Shown: positions 42,791 through 52,541 of the stretch, one piece after another | Position numbering within the stretch: the stretch's first letter is position 1 | How the letters are laid out: each line of letters opens with the position of its first letter | Origin: Oscillospiraceae bacterium | GTDB lineage: Bacteria; Bacillota; Clostridia; Oscillospirales; Acutalibacteraceae | NCBI GenBank assembly: GCA_015066385.1 | Contig: SVOJ01000008.1 | Location: forward strand, 36,409 to 100,408 | DNA length: 64,000 nt | Direction: 5' to 3' | Notes under the pieces: generated by a model | The model's input: the letters and a program-made list of their open reading frames with translations, nothing else | Database searches by the model: none | What the model was told of the DNA's origin: nothing | Program-made: the position numbers and the translations under genes

Positions 42791-45241
42791 ATGAACCTGA
42801 ATCGGACAAACGTATTTCTGACAGTCGGTTCAAGTAAACAAAAACACTTGTGTGAAAAACTGCTTGCCGATCTGAATGAAAAATACAATCTGAATATTGT
42901 TGTTGTTTCCGATGATGAGAACGGTGCTCGGCTCGGTTCGGGCGGTGCTTTGTTGCAACTGCTTGCCGGGTATGGTTCCTCTGCGGATAAAATGCTGATC
43001 ATCAATTGCGGCGGCTTCAGTAAAAGAGCCGTCAATTATACCCTGCGCGGCAAAGCGTTTGCCAATGTGCAATGCAACGGGGAAGTTATATCCTTGTTTG
43101 AATTGCTGGTGCAGAATGCAAAAAGATTGCTTGACCGTTTTACATCGGGTGTTCTGGTGTGTTGCAGTGACATCCTTGTGGATACCGCTGATTTACAGGT
43201 CACATTTGACAATAACATCGGCTTTTGTGTGCGCACCGATTTTGAAACCGCATCCAGACACGGGGTCATGTTCTGCGATGATTGCGGACTGCTTACGGAA
43301 TATCCGCACAAGTGCAGTGCGGATGTCCTGCGTGCAATGGCTGCAAAATACAACACGGACGCTGTTTTTGCAGACACGGGATTGCTCTATTTTACGGATG
43401 CAGTCTGCCAAGCCCTGCATCGGGCTGTGCACGCGCACAACATCATTGAAACACTTGTGCAACAGAAATGTGAAATCAATCTGTATGCGGATATTGTTTC
43501 CCTGTTTGCACAAAAGAACCGTGCTGTTGCGTGTGTTGAGAATACCGCACAAGGGCAAATTACAAAAATTCTGCATTCCGTACTCGCCCCGTTCACAATG
43601 AAAGTCTGCATGGCACAGGGACAAGCCTTCATGCATTTCGGCTCAACTGCAGAATCGCTTGCCAATATTTTGTTGCTTGCAAAAAAAGAAGATACATTTT
43701 TGTCCTTTTACAGTTATATTGATAACAACTGTACCGTCGGAAAAAATACCGTCCTGGACAATGTGATTCTGACCAAAGGTTGTTCTGTCGGTAACGGTTG
43801 CCTGCTCAGTGATATCACGCTGGAAGACGGTGTTGTGATTGCAGACGGGAAAACCGTATGCGGCATCAAATTGACCGACGGCAGTTTTGTTGCAGTCGAA
43901 TGTGATATTGATGAAAATCCGAAATCGCAGGTAAACGGATGCGAATTGTGGGATGTACCGCGTTTTTATAAGGGAAAAACATTTACGGATTCTCTTAATA
44001 AGTTAAAAGCCGATGCCGATGAACAGAAATACAGCCTTGCTTATGTAACGGAAAAAGCGGATTTTGACTACTGTTTTAACCGACAACGGTATATGAAAGA
44101 CCGACAGGGATATACGCTCAATCCGCAATATCTGCAAAAAAGAGAACAGATTATAAAGCAATATTCCGAAAATAAAAAACCGCTTTCCCGTGTTGATTGC
44201 AAAACACAACGGGTTACGGTTTCTTTGCCCGTGCGTGTGAATTTTTCGGGCACATGGACAGATGCCATGCCGTATTGCATCAATCACGGCGGGCAAGTCA
44301 TCAACATGGCGGTAACGGTGAATGGCGAAAATCCTGTCACGGTCATTGCCGAAACGCTGTCCGATAAAAAAATTGAATTTTACAGCGATGATAGCCGTAC
44401 CGAATATTGCTTCGGGGATGCTGTCAATGAAGAGGATTTGTCCGATTTCAATCTGCACATTGCTGTGTTGCAGGTGATGGGAATAACAAAAAAAACCGCA
44501 TTGGATTGCGGTTTCAGATTGACAACAAAAGTCAGCGGTATTGATAAGGGTTCAGGGTTGGGAACAAGCAGCATTCTGCTCGGCGGATGCATACAGGCCC
44601 TCAGTGAACTGTTCGGTATTTCTTATTCTGAACAGGAAATTATGCAGATGGTGTTCATTGCAGAGCAATTGATGAACACGGGCGGCGGCTGGCAGGATCA
44701 GGTTGGCGGGCTTTTGCCTTCAATCAAAATCAGCACCACCGAAAAAGGCACACAACAGATTCCCGCAGTGCAATTCATTGACCTGCCCGATTCATTTAAA
44801 GAGATGTTTTCGCAACGCCTTGTGCTGATTCCGACGGGACAACGGCATTTCGGCCGTTTTATTGTCAACGATGTTGCCAACCGCTATCTTGCGGGGAATG
44901 CAGATTCCCTTAGCGGCCATGTCGAAATCAGAGCCTTGAACACGGATGTGCTCAACAGCATAAAATCAGGCGATACACAAATGTTTTTGCGTTGTCTGAA
45001 CCGTCATTTTGAAATTCTCAAAAAGATCTCCCCGTTTGTGTCCGACAGCAGAATCGACAGTATGGTTTCTTATTGTCTTGCACATGTTGCCGATGCCGTT
45101 TCCATCTGCGGGGCAGGCGGCGGCGGGTATCTGCTTGCGATCCTCAAGGAAGGAAAAACGGTGGGCGAAGCACAACAGCAACTCAAAAACGCATTTCCGT
45201 TCCTTGCGAGCGATGTGAAAAAAGCAGATCTTTTTGAATAA
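42791..45241 (+). CDS. Fkp-like bifunctional protein: fucose-pyrophosphorylase-type domain plus GHMP sugar kinase
   Basis: 816 residues. The N-terminal half resembles the L-fucokinase/GDP-fucose pyrophosphorylase family: GARLGSGGALLQLL early, SDILVDTAD, then left-handed beta-helix-like repeats (NNCTVGKNTVLDNVILTKGCSVGNGCLLSDITLEDGVVI). The C-terminal half (about 470-816) is a GHMP kinase: VRVNFSGTWTDAMPY, KVSGIDKGSGLGTSSILLGG (ATP loop) and CGAGGGGYLLAI. Bacteroides Fkp (about 949 residues) makes GDP-fucose from free fucose; this one is shorter and the substrate may be another 6-deoxy or heptose sugar. AGAGG precedes the ATG at 42791. It is the strongest clue that the island builds a nucleotide-activated sugar. 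Confidence 0.85.
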   Translation: MNLNRTNVFLTVGSSKQKHLCEKLLADLNEKYNLNIVVVSDDENGARLGSGGALLQLLAGYGSSADKMLIINCGGFSKRAVNYTLRGKAFANVQCNGEVISLFELLVQNAKRLLDRFTSGVLVCCSDILVDTADLQVTFDNNIGFCVRTDFETASRHGVMFCDDCGLLTEYPHKCSADVLRAMAAKYNTDAVFADTGLLYFTDAVCQALHRAVHAHNIIETLVQQKCEINLYADIVSLFAQKNRAVACVENTAQGQITKILHSVLAPFTMKVCMAQGQAFMHFGSTAESLANILLLAKKEDTFLSFYSYIDNNCTVGKNTVLDNVILTKGCSVGNGCLLSDITLEDGVVIADGKTVCGIKLTDGSFVAVECDIDENPKSQVNGCELWDVPRFYKGKTFTDSLNKLKADADEQKYSLAYVTEKADFDYCFNRQRYMKDRQGYTLNPQYLQKREQIIKQYSENKKPLSRVDCKTQRVTVSLPVRVNFSGTWTDAMPYCINHGGQVINMAVTVNGENPVTVIAETLSDKKIEFYSDDSRTEYCFGDAVNEEDLSDFNLHIAVLQVMGITKKTALDCGFRLTTKVSGIDKGSGLGTSSILLGGCIQALSELFGISYSEQEIMQMVFIAEQLMNTGGGWQDQVGGLLPSIKISTTEKGTQQIPAVQFIDLPDSFKEMFSQRLVLIPTGQRHFGRFIVNDVANRYLAGNADSLSGHVEIRALNTDVLNSIKSGDTQMFLRCLNRHFEILKKISPFVSDSRIDSMVSYCLAHVADAVSICGAGGGGYLLAILKEGKTVGEAQQQLKNAFPFLASDVKKADLFE

Positions 45242-45242
45242 A

Positions 45243-46271
45243 TCAGAAAAAGCTTTTATAGCGGATCATCTGCATCATAATTTTGGGTGCATTGAGCAGC
45301 AGACGCCATACATTGCGGTAAAGAATGCCGATTTCGCGCGCATCATTGTAAAAACACGGATGTGTGCGGTTACATTGTTCAATCAGCGGTTTGTATCTGC
45401 GTTTGTCGGAAGCAAAAGTTTCAAACGTGAATTTTTTATCCGGCATTTCAATGCAGGGTGCCATGTCACCGTTTTCTTTTAAAAGGAAAGAATATTTCAT
45501 GGCATCACACGGCGGTGTGGGTTCGCCTTTGATATATTTGATATGTTCTCGGTAGACGAGATAGGCAAGATAATTTTCGCGTTTTGCAATGGCGAGGAAA
45601 TGTTCAAAAATGGCAAGTACATCTTCCTGCGAATAAACCAGATTTTCATCTTTTCTGCCTGCATTGCCCGTCATGGCAATGTAAGGACGAATGGCAAACA
45701 TAAATCCTTTTTCTTTTGCGAATGCGTGTATGTTTTTTACGTCTTCAAAAGAAGACTGTCGGGTGATGGTGGTTGTAATGGACCAGTTGCCGCATCTGTC
45801 TTTGATGTCAGCAATTTTGTCGATGATCTGCATGACTTTTGCGAGGTCATCAGAACCGCGCAGATAGGCATAGCGTTCAGGCTCCAGCGAATCAATGCTG
45901 ATGGCAAGATTGCAACGTCTGCAGGCAATCTGCATAGCGAGGTCTTTAGTCAGCAAAGCGCCGTTTGTGATGACGGTCGGCTTGATGGAATACTTTATAA
46001 AAATATCAACAATCTGAATAATGTCTTTTCTGATCAACGGTTCGCCGCCCTGAATAAACACATACCCCACTCCGTGGCGTTTGAGTTTTTTTGCTGTTTC
46101 CTCAATCTCCGCAAGGTTCATGTGCTCTGAATGGTCTTTGCGGATATTGCACATCGGGCAATGCTGATTGCACAGTTTTGTGGTATCGTAAATGGCAAGA
46201 AGCGGCTTTTTGAACAGCACGTTTCTGATGCTTTTAACGACGGATGTCAGTGCGGCAATATGCGGATTCAT
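45243..46271 (-). CDS. Radical SAM protein with C-terminal auxiliary Cys cluster
   Basis: 342 residues. The radical SAM triad is Cys34, Cys38 and Cys41 (KLCNQHCPMCN), followed by IQGGEPLIR (GGEP, SAM amino-group site) and VITNGALL. After the barrel, a Cys group (PPCDAM, APCIEM, EQCNRTHPCFY) looks like a twitch/SPASM auxiliary iron-sulfur site. Such enzymes modify peptides, sugars or lipids, or mature sulfatases. It stands one base from the Fkp-like gene end (convergent) and 44 bases from the divergent epimerase gene. AAGGGG precedes the ATG. No short precursor peptide is seen nearby. Confidence 0.9.
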   Translation of the reverse strand: MNPHIAALTSVVKSIRNVLFKKPLLAIYDTTKLCNQHCPMCNIRKDHSEHMNLAEIEETAKKLKRHGVGYVFIQGGEPLIRKDIIQIVDIFIKYSIKPTVITNGALLTKDLAMQIACRRCNLAISIDSLEPERYAYLRGSDDLAKVMQIIDKIADIKDRCGNWSITTTITRQSSFEDVKNIHAFAKEKGFMFAIRPYIAMTGNAGRKDENLVYSQEDVLAIFEHFLAIAKRENYLAYLVYREHIKYIKGEPTPPCDAMKYSFLLKENGDMAPCIEMPDKKFTFETFASDKRRYKPLIEQCNRTHPCFYNDAREIGILYRNVWRLLLNAPKIMMQMIRYKSFF

Positions 46272-46315
46272 TATTACAACCCCTTGCTTGTAAAATATAA
46301 AAAAGAGATGATTTT

Positions 46316-47191
46316 GTGAATGTTTTTATTACGGGAGCCGGCGGATTTATCGGAAAACAATTGCTCGAACACATCGCTGCCGATGGCCGTTTTGAAAAAA
46401 TATATTGTCTGTGGCGCAGGGAATCAGACTTGCCTGCACCTTTTATTACCGTGCGAGGTTCGCTGGAAGAGCTCGCAAATATACAGCCGATTGACGCGGA
46501 TATCTGTATCCACCTTGCGGCGGTGACGGATTCAACGGTTTCTGCTGATGAGGATATGTTTAAAATCAATGCAGACGGAACGGCACAGGTGGTTGATTTT
46601 TGCCGCAAAAGCCATATTGCAAAAATCGTCTTCCTCAGTTCGATCATGGTGTATCTTTCCGAAAAGTATACCTATGCCGACAGTAAACTTGCGGCAGAGG
46701 AACACATAAAAAATGCGGGAATTGAATATGCAATTTTGCGTTGTTCTTTGGTTTACGGAAAGGGATGTCCGAGTTTTGATAAAATTGTACGTTTTGCAAA
46801 ATGTCTGCACTTCATTCCCGTACTCGGCAACGGAAAAGCATATGAACAGCCGATTTACATGGACGAAGTGTGTCGGACAATTCTGCACCATGCGACCCAA
46901 AAACAGAAAAGCGGCATCTTTGATTTGTTCGGCAAAGAGAAAATGACTTATAATGAAATGGTAAAAAGAATTGCGGCGGCGGCAGGACATCGCGTGTTCT
47001 TGTTGCACTTGCCGGCATTGCCTTTTCGCTTTGTTTCTGCATTCTGTGCCCGACACAATCTGCCGTTTCCCATTCAGCCCGAGCAGATTGCGCACATGTG
47101 TGAAGATTTGCACAGCCGCGGTCAGCAAGCAGATGCAACGCAGGGAATGGATTTGGATGGATTTGAGGAGAATCTTCGTAAATATATGTGA
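46316..47191 (+). CDS. NAD-dependent epimerase/dehydratase family protein
   Basis: 291 residues from a GTG start at 46316. The N-terminal Rossmann loop is VFITGAGGFIGKQLLEHI; DICIHLAAVTDSTVS, FLSSIMVYLS (Ser) and YADSK (Tyr-x-x-x-Lys) give the extended-SDR active site; LRCSLVYGKGCPSF and YEQPIYMDEVCRTI fit UDP-sugar 4-epimerases and dTDP-sugar reductases. It is somewhat shorter than GalE. It probably remodels a nucleotide sugar of the island. Its start is 44 bases from the divergent radical SAM gene, so the two promoters must overlap or lie within genes. Confidence 0.88.
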   Translation: MNVFITGAGGFIGKQLLEHIAADGRFEKIYCLWRRESDLPAPFITVRGSLEELANIQPIDADICIHLAAVTDSTVSADEDMFKINADGTAQVVDFCRKSHIAKIVFLSSIMVYLSEKYTYADSKLAAEEHIKNAGIEYAILRCSLVYGKGCPSFDKIVRFAKCLHFIPVLGNGKAYEQPIYMDEVCRTILHHATQKQKSGIFDLFGKEKMTYNEMVKRIAAAAGHRVFLLHLPALPFRFVSAFCARHNLPFPIQPEQIAHMCEDLHSRGQQADATQGMDLDGFEENLRKYM

Positions 47192-47200
47192 CGCAAAACT

Positions 47201-48469
47201 TCAGTTCCATCCGGAATTCTGTTGCAGGAATGAAACCGGGTCATATCCGTAAAACGGTTGCACTGCCAATGCGGCGATCATAAAGTAAACAAGAAGTATC
47301 AGCAGAAGAGTTTTTCTTTTGTTGATGCTTTTTTGCATTTGTGCATATTTCTTGCCGCGTTTCTTTTGGCCCATATCACCGTTGAATGTCCGCAATATAC
47401 TTAACAGATGTTCATCTTCTTTCCGGATCAATGAGAACAGAATCAGAAACTGTGAAAGTGCGGCAGCCGTGAACCAACGGGGGAATTCGTTGAAAATAAA
47501 AGCCACTGCAATGCTGACCAGCATCGTGCCGATAAAGGCAGTGCCTGCCGTTTTATGTGCCATCGTACCGTTTTTTATAAACGGAATCCAGACGGCAAGG
47601 AAGAGCACAAGCAGGGGCAAAAGGACAAAAACAAAGCAGAGTACAAAATTTGTATTGACAATGGATTTTATCAGTGAGAGTGTTGTGCTGGCTGCATCAT
47701 TGGTGAAGTAGTATGTGTCAAAATAGATTTTGTTGCTGACCGGCATACCCAGACGGGAAGTCATGTAAGAGAATAATTCATCTCTTGTCATTTTTATGGT
47801 GCCGTCAGCAAAGAAAACGCACCAGACGGCACTGATAACGGTTGCAGCGGCGGTGGTTGCAAAGCAGGCAATGCGTTCTGCTTTTTTGTTTTCGGTAAGA
47901 ATATAGTAAAACTGTATGCACATCACGGCAGGGAAGTAAGTCACCGCAAACGAAATATGCGTAAAAATACCGGCGGTGCAAAGAAAGGGGCAGATCCAGT
48001 ACAGATGTTTTTTGTTCGCGGCAAAACAGCAGAGAACAGAAAACAGGAACAGGTATATTTCATACAATCCGATCCAATTGGCATATTCAATCAGACCGTA
48101 CGGATATACAAGCGTAATGAGAAATGCGAAAAACAGAATATCATTGTTTTCGCTGTGTGCTTTTTTTAAGGTCCGAAGCGCCAAAGCGAAAAACAGAACC
48201 GCGGTGATGATATATACACAGAGGTTCAGCACGAAAATCTGCTGATATGTGATGTTATAAGTCAGCAAGCGGATGAGGGAGCCGATGAAGGTGCGGGTTC
48301 CGTAATAAAAATTATAATCCAGCAGATATAACGAGGCGCCCGGGGCAGCAAGTTCCCACGATACCGTTGAAATCTGATAGATTGTTTTGATTATAAAGAA
48401 CAGAAATGCCCCGCAAAGAATCAACTTTTTCTGCAACTGTTTATCTTTCAACGTGGAAGGAATGTTCAT
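47201..48469 (-). CDS. Multi-spanning membrane protein C
   Basis: 422 residues, about ten hydrophobic spans and a basic C-terminal cytoplasmic stretch (GQKKRGKKYAQMQKSINKRK) before a last span. The first loop contains LLDYNFYYGTRTFIGSLIRLL, similar in layout to the loop of membrane protein A. The start at 48469 follows AGGAGATTGCC; an in-frame opening to 48514 would include the ribosome site. It ends nine bases from the convergent epimerase gene. It is probably part of the same glycan or lipid assembly; catalytic role unproven. Confidence 0.83.
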   Translation of the reverse strand: MNIPSTLKDKQLQKKLILCGAFLFFIIKTIYQISTVSWELAAPGASLYLLDYNFYYGTRTFIGSLIRLLTYNITYQQIFVLNLCVYIITAVLFFALALRTLKKAHSENNDILFFAFLITLVYPYGLIEYANWIGLYEIYLFLFSVLCCFAANKKHLYWICPFLCTAGIFTHISFAVTYFPAVMCIQFYYILTENKKAERIACFATTAAATVISAVWCVFFADGTIKMTRDELFSYMTSRLGMPVSNKIYFDTYYFTNDAASTTLSLIKSIVNTNFVLCFVFVLLPLLVLFLAVWIPFIKNGTMAHKTAGTAFIGTMLVSIAVAFIFNEFPRWFTAAALSQFLILFSLIRKEDEHLLSILRTFNGDMGQKKRGKKYAQMQKSINKRKTLLLILLVYFMIAALAVQPFYGYDPVSFLQQNSGWN

Positions 48470-48496
48470 GGCAATCTCCTCTGATATATTTATTTT

Positions 48497-48526
48497 ATGA
48501 TACCACAATAGCATTACTTAAGTCAA
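48497..48526 (-). promoter_or_regulatory. Promoter of membrane protein C
   Basis: On the minus strand TTGACT (48521-48526), 18-base spacer, TATCAT (48497-48502). Confidence 0.6.
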
Positions 48527-48557
48527 GTCAACAAGAAATCAACAATTGCTTGTGTGA

Positions 48558-48586
48558 TTGACTTTGTGTAATTATAATGTTATAAT
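48558..48586 (+). promoter_or_regulatory. Promoter of cobalamin radical SAM protein 1
   Basis: TTGACT (48558-48563), 17-base spacer, TATAAT (48581-48586), 64 bases before the ATG; back to back with the membrane protein C promoter. Confidence 0.8.
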
Positions 48587-48649
48587 ATAAAGTAGGTTTT
48601 TGTCGGCAAAGCAATCAAGTCGGAAATTTATTTAAACGGAGTTTTTTGT

Positions 48650-50566
48650 ATGAAGAAGAATGCGTATCTTGTGCAGGCAGGCTGTCTGTACGGAAATACA
48701 TATTATCTGCCGTATGCGGTCGGTATGCTGATCGCGTTTGCAACGGATGATGAGAGAATACGTGAAAAATACGATTTCAAGCGGATCATTTATTCGTTGG
48801 AAGATATTGACGAAAGCATTGCAAGCCTTGAAAATCCGTCCTTTGTCGGCTTTTCAAATTCTATCTGGAATTACAGCTACAATCTTGAATATGCAAAAAA
48901 ACTCAAAGCCGTTTATCCCGACTGTGTGATTGAATTCGGCGGGCATCATGTGCCGCCGACAACTGAATTTTTAGAAAAGTATGATTTTATTGATATTCTG
49001 ATTCACCGCAAAGGGGAAGAGGCCTTCCGCGATGTGCTTCTTGCGTTGGATGCGCAAGCCGATTTTGCGGACATTCCGAACATTTCCTACCGCCTTGCCG
49101 ACGGTACCCCCGTACAGACCAAAGAAACAAAAATCACCATCAGTGAATACCCTTCTCCGTATCTGTGCGGTGTGTTTGATGACATTATAAAAAATGACAA
49201 CTACCGTTTTTCCTGTGTGCTTGAAACCAATCGCGGCTGTCCTTACAATTGTTGCTATTGTGATTGGGGTGAACTGAATTCAAAAGTCCGTTTGTTTTCG
49301 CTTGAAAAGGTGTTTGCGGAATTGGATTGGATGGCGGAGCACAAAATGGAATTTGTTTATTGCGTGGATGCCAATTTCGGCATGTTTGAGCGCGATGAAC
49401 TGATTGCACAGAAACTCGTTGAACTCAAGGAAACCAAGGGCTATCCGAACCGCTTGCAGGTTTCCTATGCCAAAAATGAGTCCGACCGTGTATTCAGAAT
49501 CAATAAATTGCTTGCCGACCACGGCATCGGTAAGGGTGCAACCCTTGCCATGCAGACCATGGAACCGTCGGTGCTGAAAAACATCGGCAGAGTCAATATC
49601 AGTAAAGAAGAATATGCAAAACAGATCACCCGCTACCGCGAAGCAGGTATTTCGACCTATACCGAACTGATTTTAGGGCTTCCGGGGGAAACGCAGGACA
49701 GTTTCTGTAAAGGCTTGTGTGAAGTGCTTGAACTCGGTCAGCACAGTTCCGTCAGTGCATACTACTGTGAGTTGCTTCCCAATTCTTCCCTTGCAAGCAA
49801 GGAAAGCCTTGAAAAATTTCAGATCAAAACCGTATCCTCTGCTCTCAATCAGTATCATTGCGAAAGCATGGATGATGTTCTTTCCGGGCATTCGGGTATT
49901 GTTGTGGCAACAAGCACCATGAATGAGGACGAATGGATCCGCGCCAATGAATTTTCGACCTGCGTGCAGAGTTTTCATCATTTCGGCATTCTGCAGTGTG
50001 TGGCCATGTATATCCGAAAAGAGTTGAATGTGCCGTATTATAATTTCTATTCCGCACTGTATAAATATGTCTCCGAAGAAAGTGCATTCTGCAAACCGAT
50101 ATTCGACATGGTCAGCCGTGTTTTGCACAACTTTGTGGATGGAAAAGGCGGACTTACCTATCAGAATGATATTTTCGGCAAAATCACCTACCCGCTGGAA
50201 GAAGCCGTCTTTTTGCTGTGCCTGTATGACAGTGAAAAATTCTATGCGGACATACGCACATTTGTATCGCGCTATATACAGGACAATGAAATGCTTGATG
50301 AATTGTTTTCTTATCAACAGGCGGTTGTGCTTCGTCCGATGAAGAATGATTTTACCCTGCAGTGCAAATATAATTTCAGGGATTACTTTGATGCCATCCT
50401 TCGCAACACCTTTGTGCCGTTGCAACAAAAGGAAGTATGCTATCGCTTCACAACTCCTTTTGCAACCGATGATTGGGTTGAATATGCCAAGGAAATGGTG
50501 TGGTACGGCAGAAGAAACGGCAGAATGATGTATTCCAGCATGCCGAACACGATTGCAGAAGAATAA
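48650..50566 (+). CDS. Cobalamin-binding radical SAM protein 1
   Basis: 638 residues. Residues 1-170 fit a B12-binding Rossmann domain without the DxHxxG loop (base-off type): NPSFVGFSNSIWNYSYN, VIEFGGHHVPP, HRKGEEAF. The radical SAM cluster is Cys197, Cys201 and Cys204 (NRGCPYNCCYCDWG), then YCVDANFGMFERD and ELILGLPGETQDSF. A further 230-residue C-terminal region, with ITYPLEEAVFLL and the closing MVWYGRRNGR, is shared with the two paralogs downstream. Class B enzymes of this kind methylate unactivated carbons or phosphorus, or rearrange skeletons. GGAGTTTTTT precedes the ATG. Substrate unknown. Confidence 0.93.
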   Translation: MKKNAYLVQAGCLYGNTYYLPYAVGMLIAFATDDERIREKYDFKRIIYSLEDIDESIASLENPSFVGFSNSIWNYSYNLEYAKKLKAVYPDCVIEFGGHHVPPTTEFLEKYDFIDILIHRKGEEAFRDVLLALDAQADFADIPNISYRLADGTPVQTKETKITISEYPSPYLCGVFDDIIKNDNYRFSCVLETNRGCPYNCCYCDWGELNSKVRLFSLEKVFAELDWMAEHKMEFVYCVDANFGMFERDELIAQKLVELKETKGYPNRLQVSYAKNESDRVFRINKLLADHGIGKGATLAMQTMEPSVLKNIGRVNISKEEYAKQITRYREAGISTYTELILGLPGETQDSFCKGLCEVLELGQHSSVSAYYCELLPNSSLASKESLEKFQIKTVSSALNQYHCESMDDVLSGHSGIVVATSTMNEDEWIRANEFSTCVQSFHHFGILQCVAMYIRKELNVPYYNFYSALYKYVSEESAFCKPIFDMVSRVLHNFVDGKGGLTYQNDIFGKITYPLEEAVFLLCLYDSEKFYADIRTFVSRYIQDNEMLDELFSYQQAVVLRPMKNDFTLQCKYNFRDYFDAILRNTFVPLQQKEVCYRFTTPFATDDWVEYAKEMVWYGRRNGRMMYSSMPNTIAEE

Positions 50567-50583
50567 TTATTTTACAACAAAAC

Positions 50584-50627
50584 AAAACGGTATCATCTGT
50601 CTGCAAAAGACCGGTGATACCGTTTTT
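50584..50627. terminator. Bidirectional terminator between convergent radical SAM genes
   Basis: AAAACGGTATCA (50584-50595) and TGATACCGTTTTT (50615-50627) pair; T-runs lie on both strands. Confidence 0.88.
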
Positions 50628-50628
50628 G

Positions 50629-52536
50629 TTAATTCAATTCTGCAACCTTGCGGATGGTTTTTTTGTTTCGTCTGCCGTACCAGATGATTTTTTTTGCATA
50701 CTGTTTCCATGTGTCGGGTACGTCATCCGCAAAAAATCTGAATGTACAGTTGCGTTTCACAAGTTCTTTCTTTTCATTTGCAAGAACTGCATCAAAGAAA
50801 CCTTTCCAGTCATAGGAATATTCCTGTGTCAGGTCATTGCCGAAGGGTGTGACAATCATATTTTTCTGGTAAGATAACAATTCCTGCAAAATCGTTTCAT
50901 CAATATCAAACTGACCGATAAATTGCATGAATTCATTGTAAAACTCGTCCTTGTTATAAATGAATGTCAGCAGCATCGCTTCTTCATACGGCCATGTGAT
51001 GTCATTGAATTGGGCAGGAATGTAGGAAAGATCCACCGCACCGTTTGCTATGGATTTCATGCAGTTTGTGATTGTACGGAATGTGTTGCCGATACAACCG
51101 TCACGGTCTGCAAAAAAGTCAATGAATGACTGATAGAATGAATAGTAGGGAATATTTTTTGCATTGTGCATATAAATTGCGAAACATTGCAAAAGTCCGT
51201 GACAGTGCACACTCTGTATGCAAACAGAGAAAATGTTGGCTTTGATCAGGTCTTCTGCTGTCATGGTGGCCGTTTCGGTGATGTATTCCAGCCCGCCCGC
51301 AAAAACGGCATTTTCAACCGCGCAGTGATTGATGTTCAGTTTATTGACGGCTGTTTTGATGCCGAATTTTTTCATATAATCTTCGCTTGCCAATGTGGAA
51401 TTCGGATACACTTCACAGCGGAATACATTGATGGAGTCGTGCTGTCCCCTTTCGAGCAGTTCGCAGATCCCCTGCGAAAAACTTTCGAGTGTTTCCCCGG
51501 GCAGACCTAAAATCAACTCGGTGTAGGTGGGAATATTTGCTTTGTGATACAATTCGAGCTGCTCGGAAAGCTTGTCCTTGTTCATATTTTTTCGGGAAAC
51601 ATTTTTCAGCACTTCTTCGGACATGCTCTGAAATGCAAGGGAAACGCCTTTGCTCATCCCCACTTCATTGAGCAGGTAATTGATCTGAAAAATGCGATCC
51701 GTTTTATCTTTTGCAAAGCAGGCACCGAATTTGTCGGGATAGCCTGTTTCTTTTTTTATTTGTGCCGCAAACTGTGCAATTTCGAGGTCGCGTTCAAACA
51801 GACCGAAATTGGAATCAACACACATACAGTAAGAAATTTTGTGTGCGGCAATCCATTCGAGGTCTTTTTTGACACGTTCCAGCGGGAACAGGCGCATCGG
51901 CTGATCATAATCACACCAGTCACAGAACGAGCAGTGGTACGGACAGCCTCTGTTGGTTTCAAGCTGTGCGTTGAATTCCATGTTTTCGGGCACATTGCAG
52001 AGTTTGTCAAAAATACCGCTGTAGTAGGGGGACGGATAATCCGTGGCACCCTCCACTTTGTCTTCACATTTCACAATGGTGCCGTCGGCATCACGGTAAG
52101 CAATGTTTGCAACGGTGTTTAATGAAGTGCCCGCCTGCAATGCACGCAGAATATTGGTCAGCGGAAGTTCCCCTTCTCCGAAAATGGCAATATCAATAAA
52201 CGGATATTGTTCAAGGTAAGTAGTGTTGCGTGCAATGTGATGACCGCCGAAGATGATGATAACATTCGGATACAGTTCTTTTAAGAGCTTTGCTTTTTCC
52301 AGATTGTATTCGTAATTCCAGAAACAACAGGAAAAACCGACTATGAACGGGTCTTGTATTGCCGCAAGAAAATCTTCTGTGGAGTCTTCTTTAAAAACAA
52401 TCCCCGCAAGGTCATATTCACGGTTAACGTCTTCAAACTGCAAGGCGTACGAAGCCATTACTCCGACGGAGTAGGGGAAATAGATAGAATTTCCCAACAA
52501 TGTATTCGGTTGCACAAAATATATTTTTTTCTTCAA
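50629..52536 (-). CDS. Cobalamin-binding radical SAM protein 2
   Basis: 635 residues with the same plan as protein 1: PFIVGFSCCFWNYEYN and IIFGGHHIARN in the B12 domain, the triad at about Cys198, Cys202 and Cys205 (NRGCPYHCSFCDWC), SNFGLFERD, ELILGLPGETLESF, ITWPYEEAMLL and the terminal KIIWYGRRNKK. The start chosen is TTG at 52536, nine bases after AGAGGA, which gives MKKKIYFVQPN in line with its paralogs; a TTG at 52545 abuts the ribosome site. It follows protein 3 in the same minus-strand operon, five bases beyond that stop. Confidence 0.9.
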   Translation of the reverse strand: MKKKIYFVQPNTLLGNSIYFPYSVGVMASYALQFEDVNREYDLAGIVFKEDSTEDFLAAIQDPFIVGFSCCFWNYEYNLEKAKLLKELYPNVIIIFGGHHIARNTTYLEQYPFIDIAIFGEGELPLTNILRALQAGTSLNTVANIAYRDADGTIVKCEDKVEGATDYPSPYYSGIFDKLCNVPENMEFNAQLETNRGCPYHCSFCDWCDYDQPMRLFPLERVKKDLEWIAAHKISYCMCVDSNFGLFERDLEIAQFAAQIKKETGYPDKFGACFAKDKTDRIFQINYLLNEVGMSKGVSLAFQSMSEEVLKNVSRKNMNKDKLSEQLELYHKANIPTYTELILGLPGETLESFSQGICELLERGQHDSINVFRCEVYPNSTLASEDYMKKFGIKTAVNKLNINHCAVENAVFAGGLEYITETATMTAEDLIKANIFSVCIQSVHCHGLLQCFAIYMHNAKNIPYYSFYQSFIDFFADRDGCIGNTFRTITNCMKSIANGAVDLSYIPAQFNDITWPYEEAMLLTFIYNKDEFYNEFMQFIGQFDIDETILQELLSYQKNMIVTPFGNDLTQEYSYDWKGFFDAVLANEKKELVKRNCTFRFFADDVPDTWKQYAKKIIWYGRRNKKTIRKVAELN

Positions 52537-52541
52537 AACAC

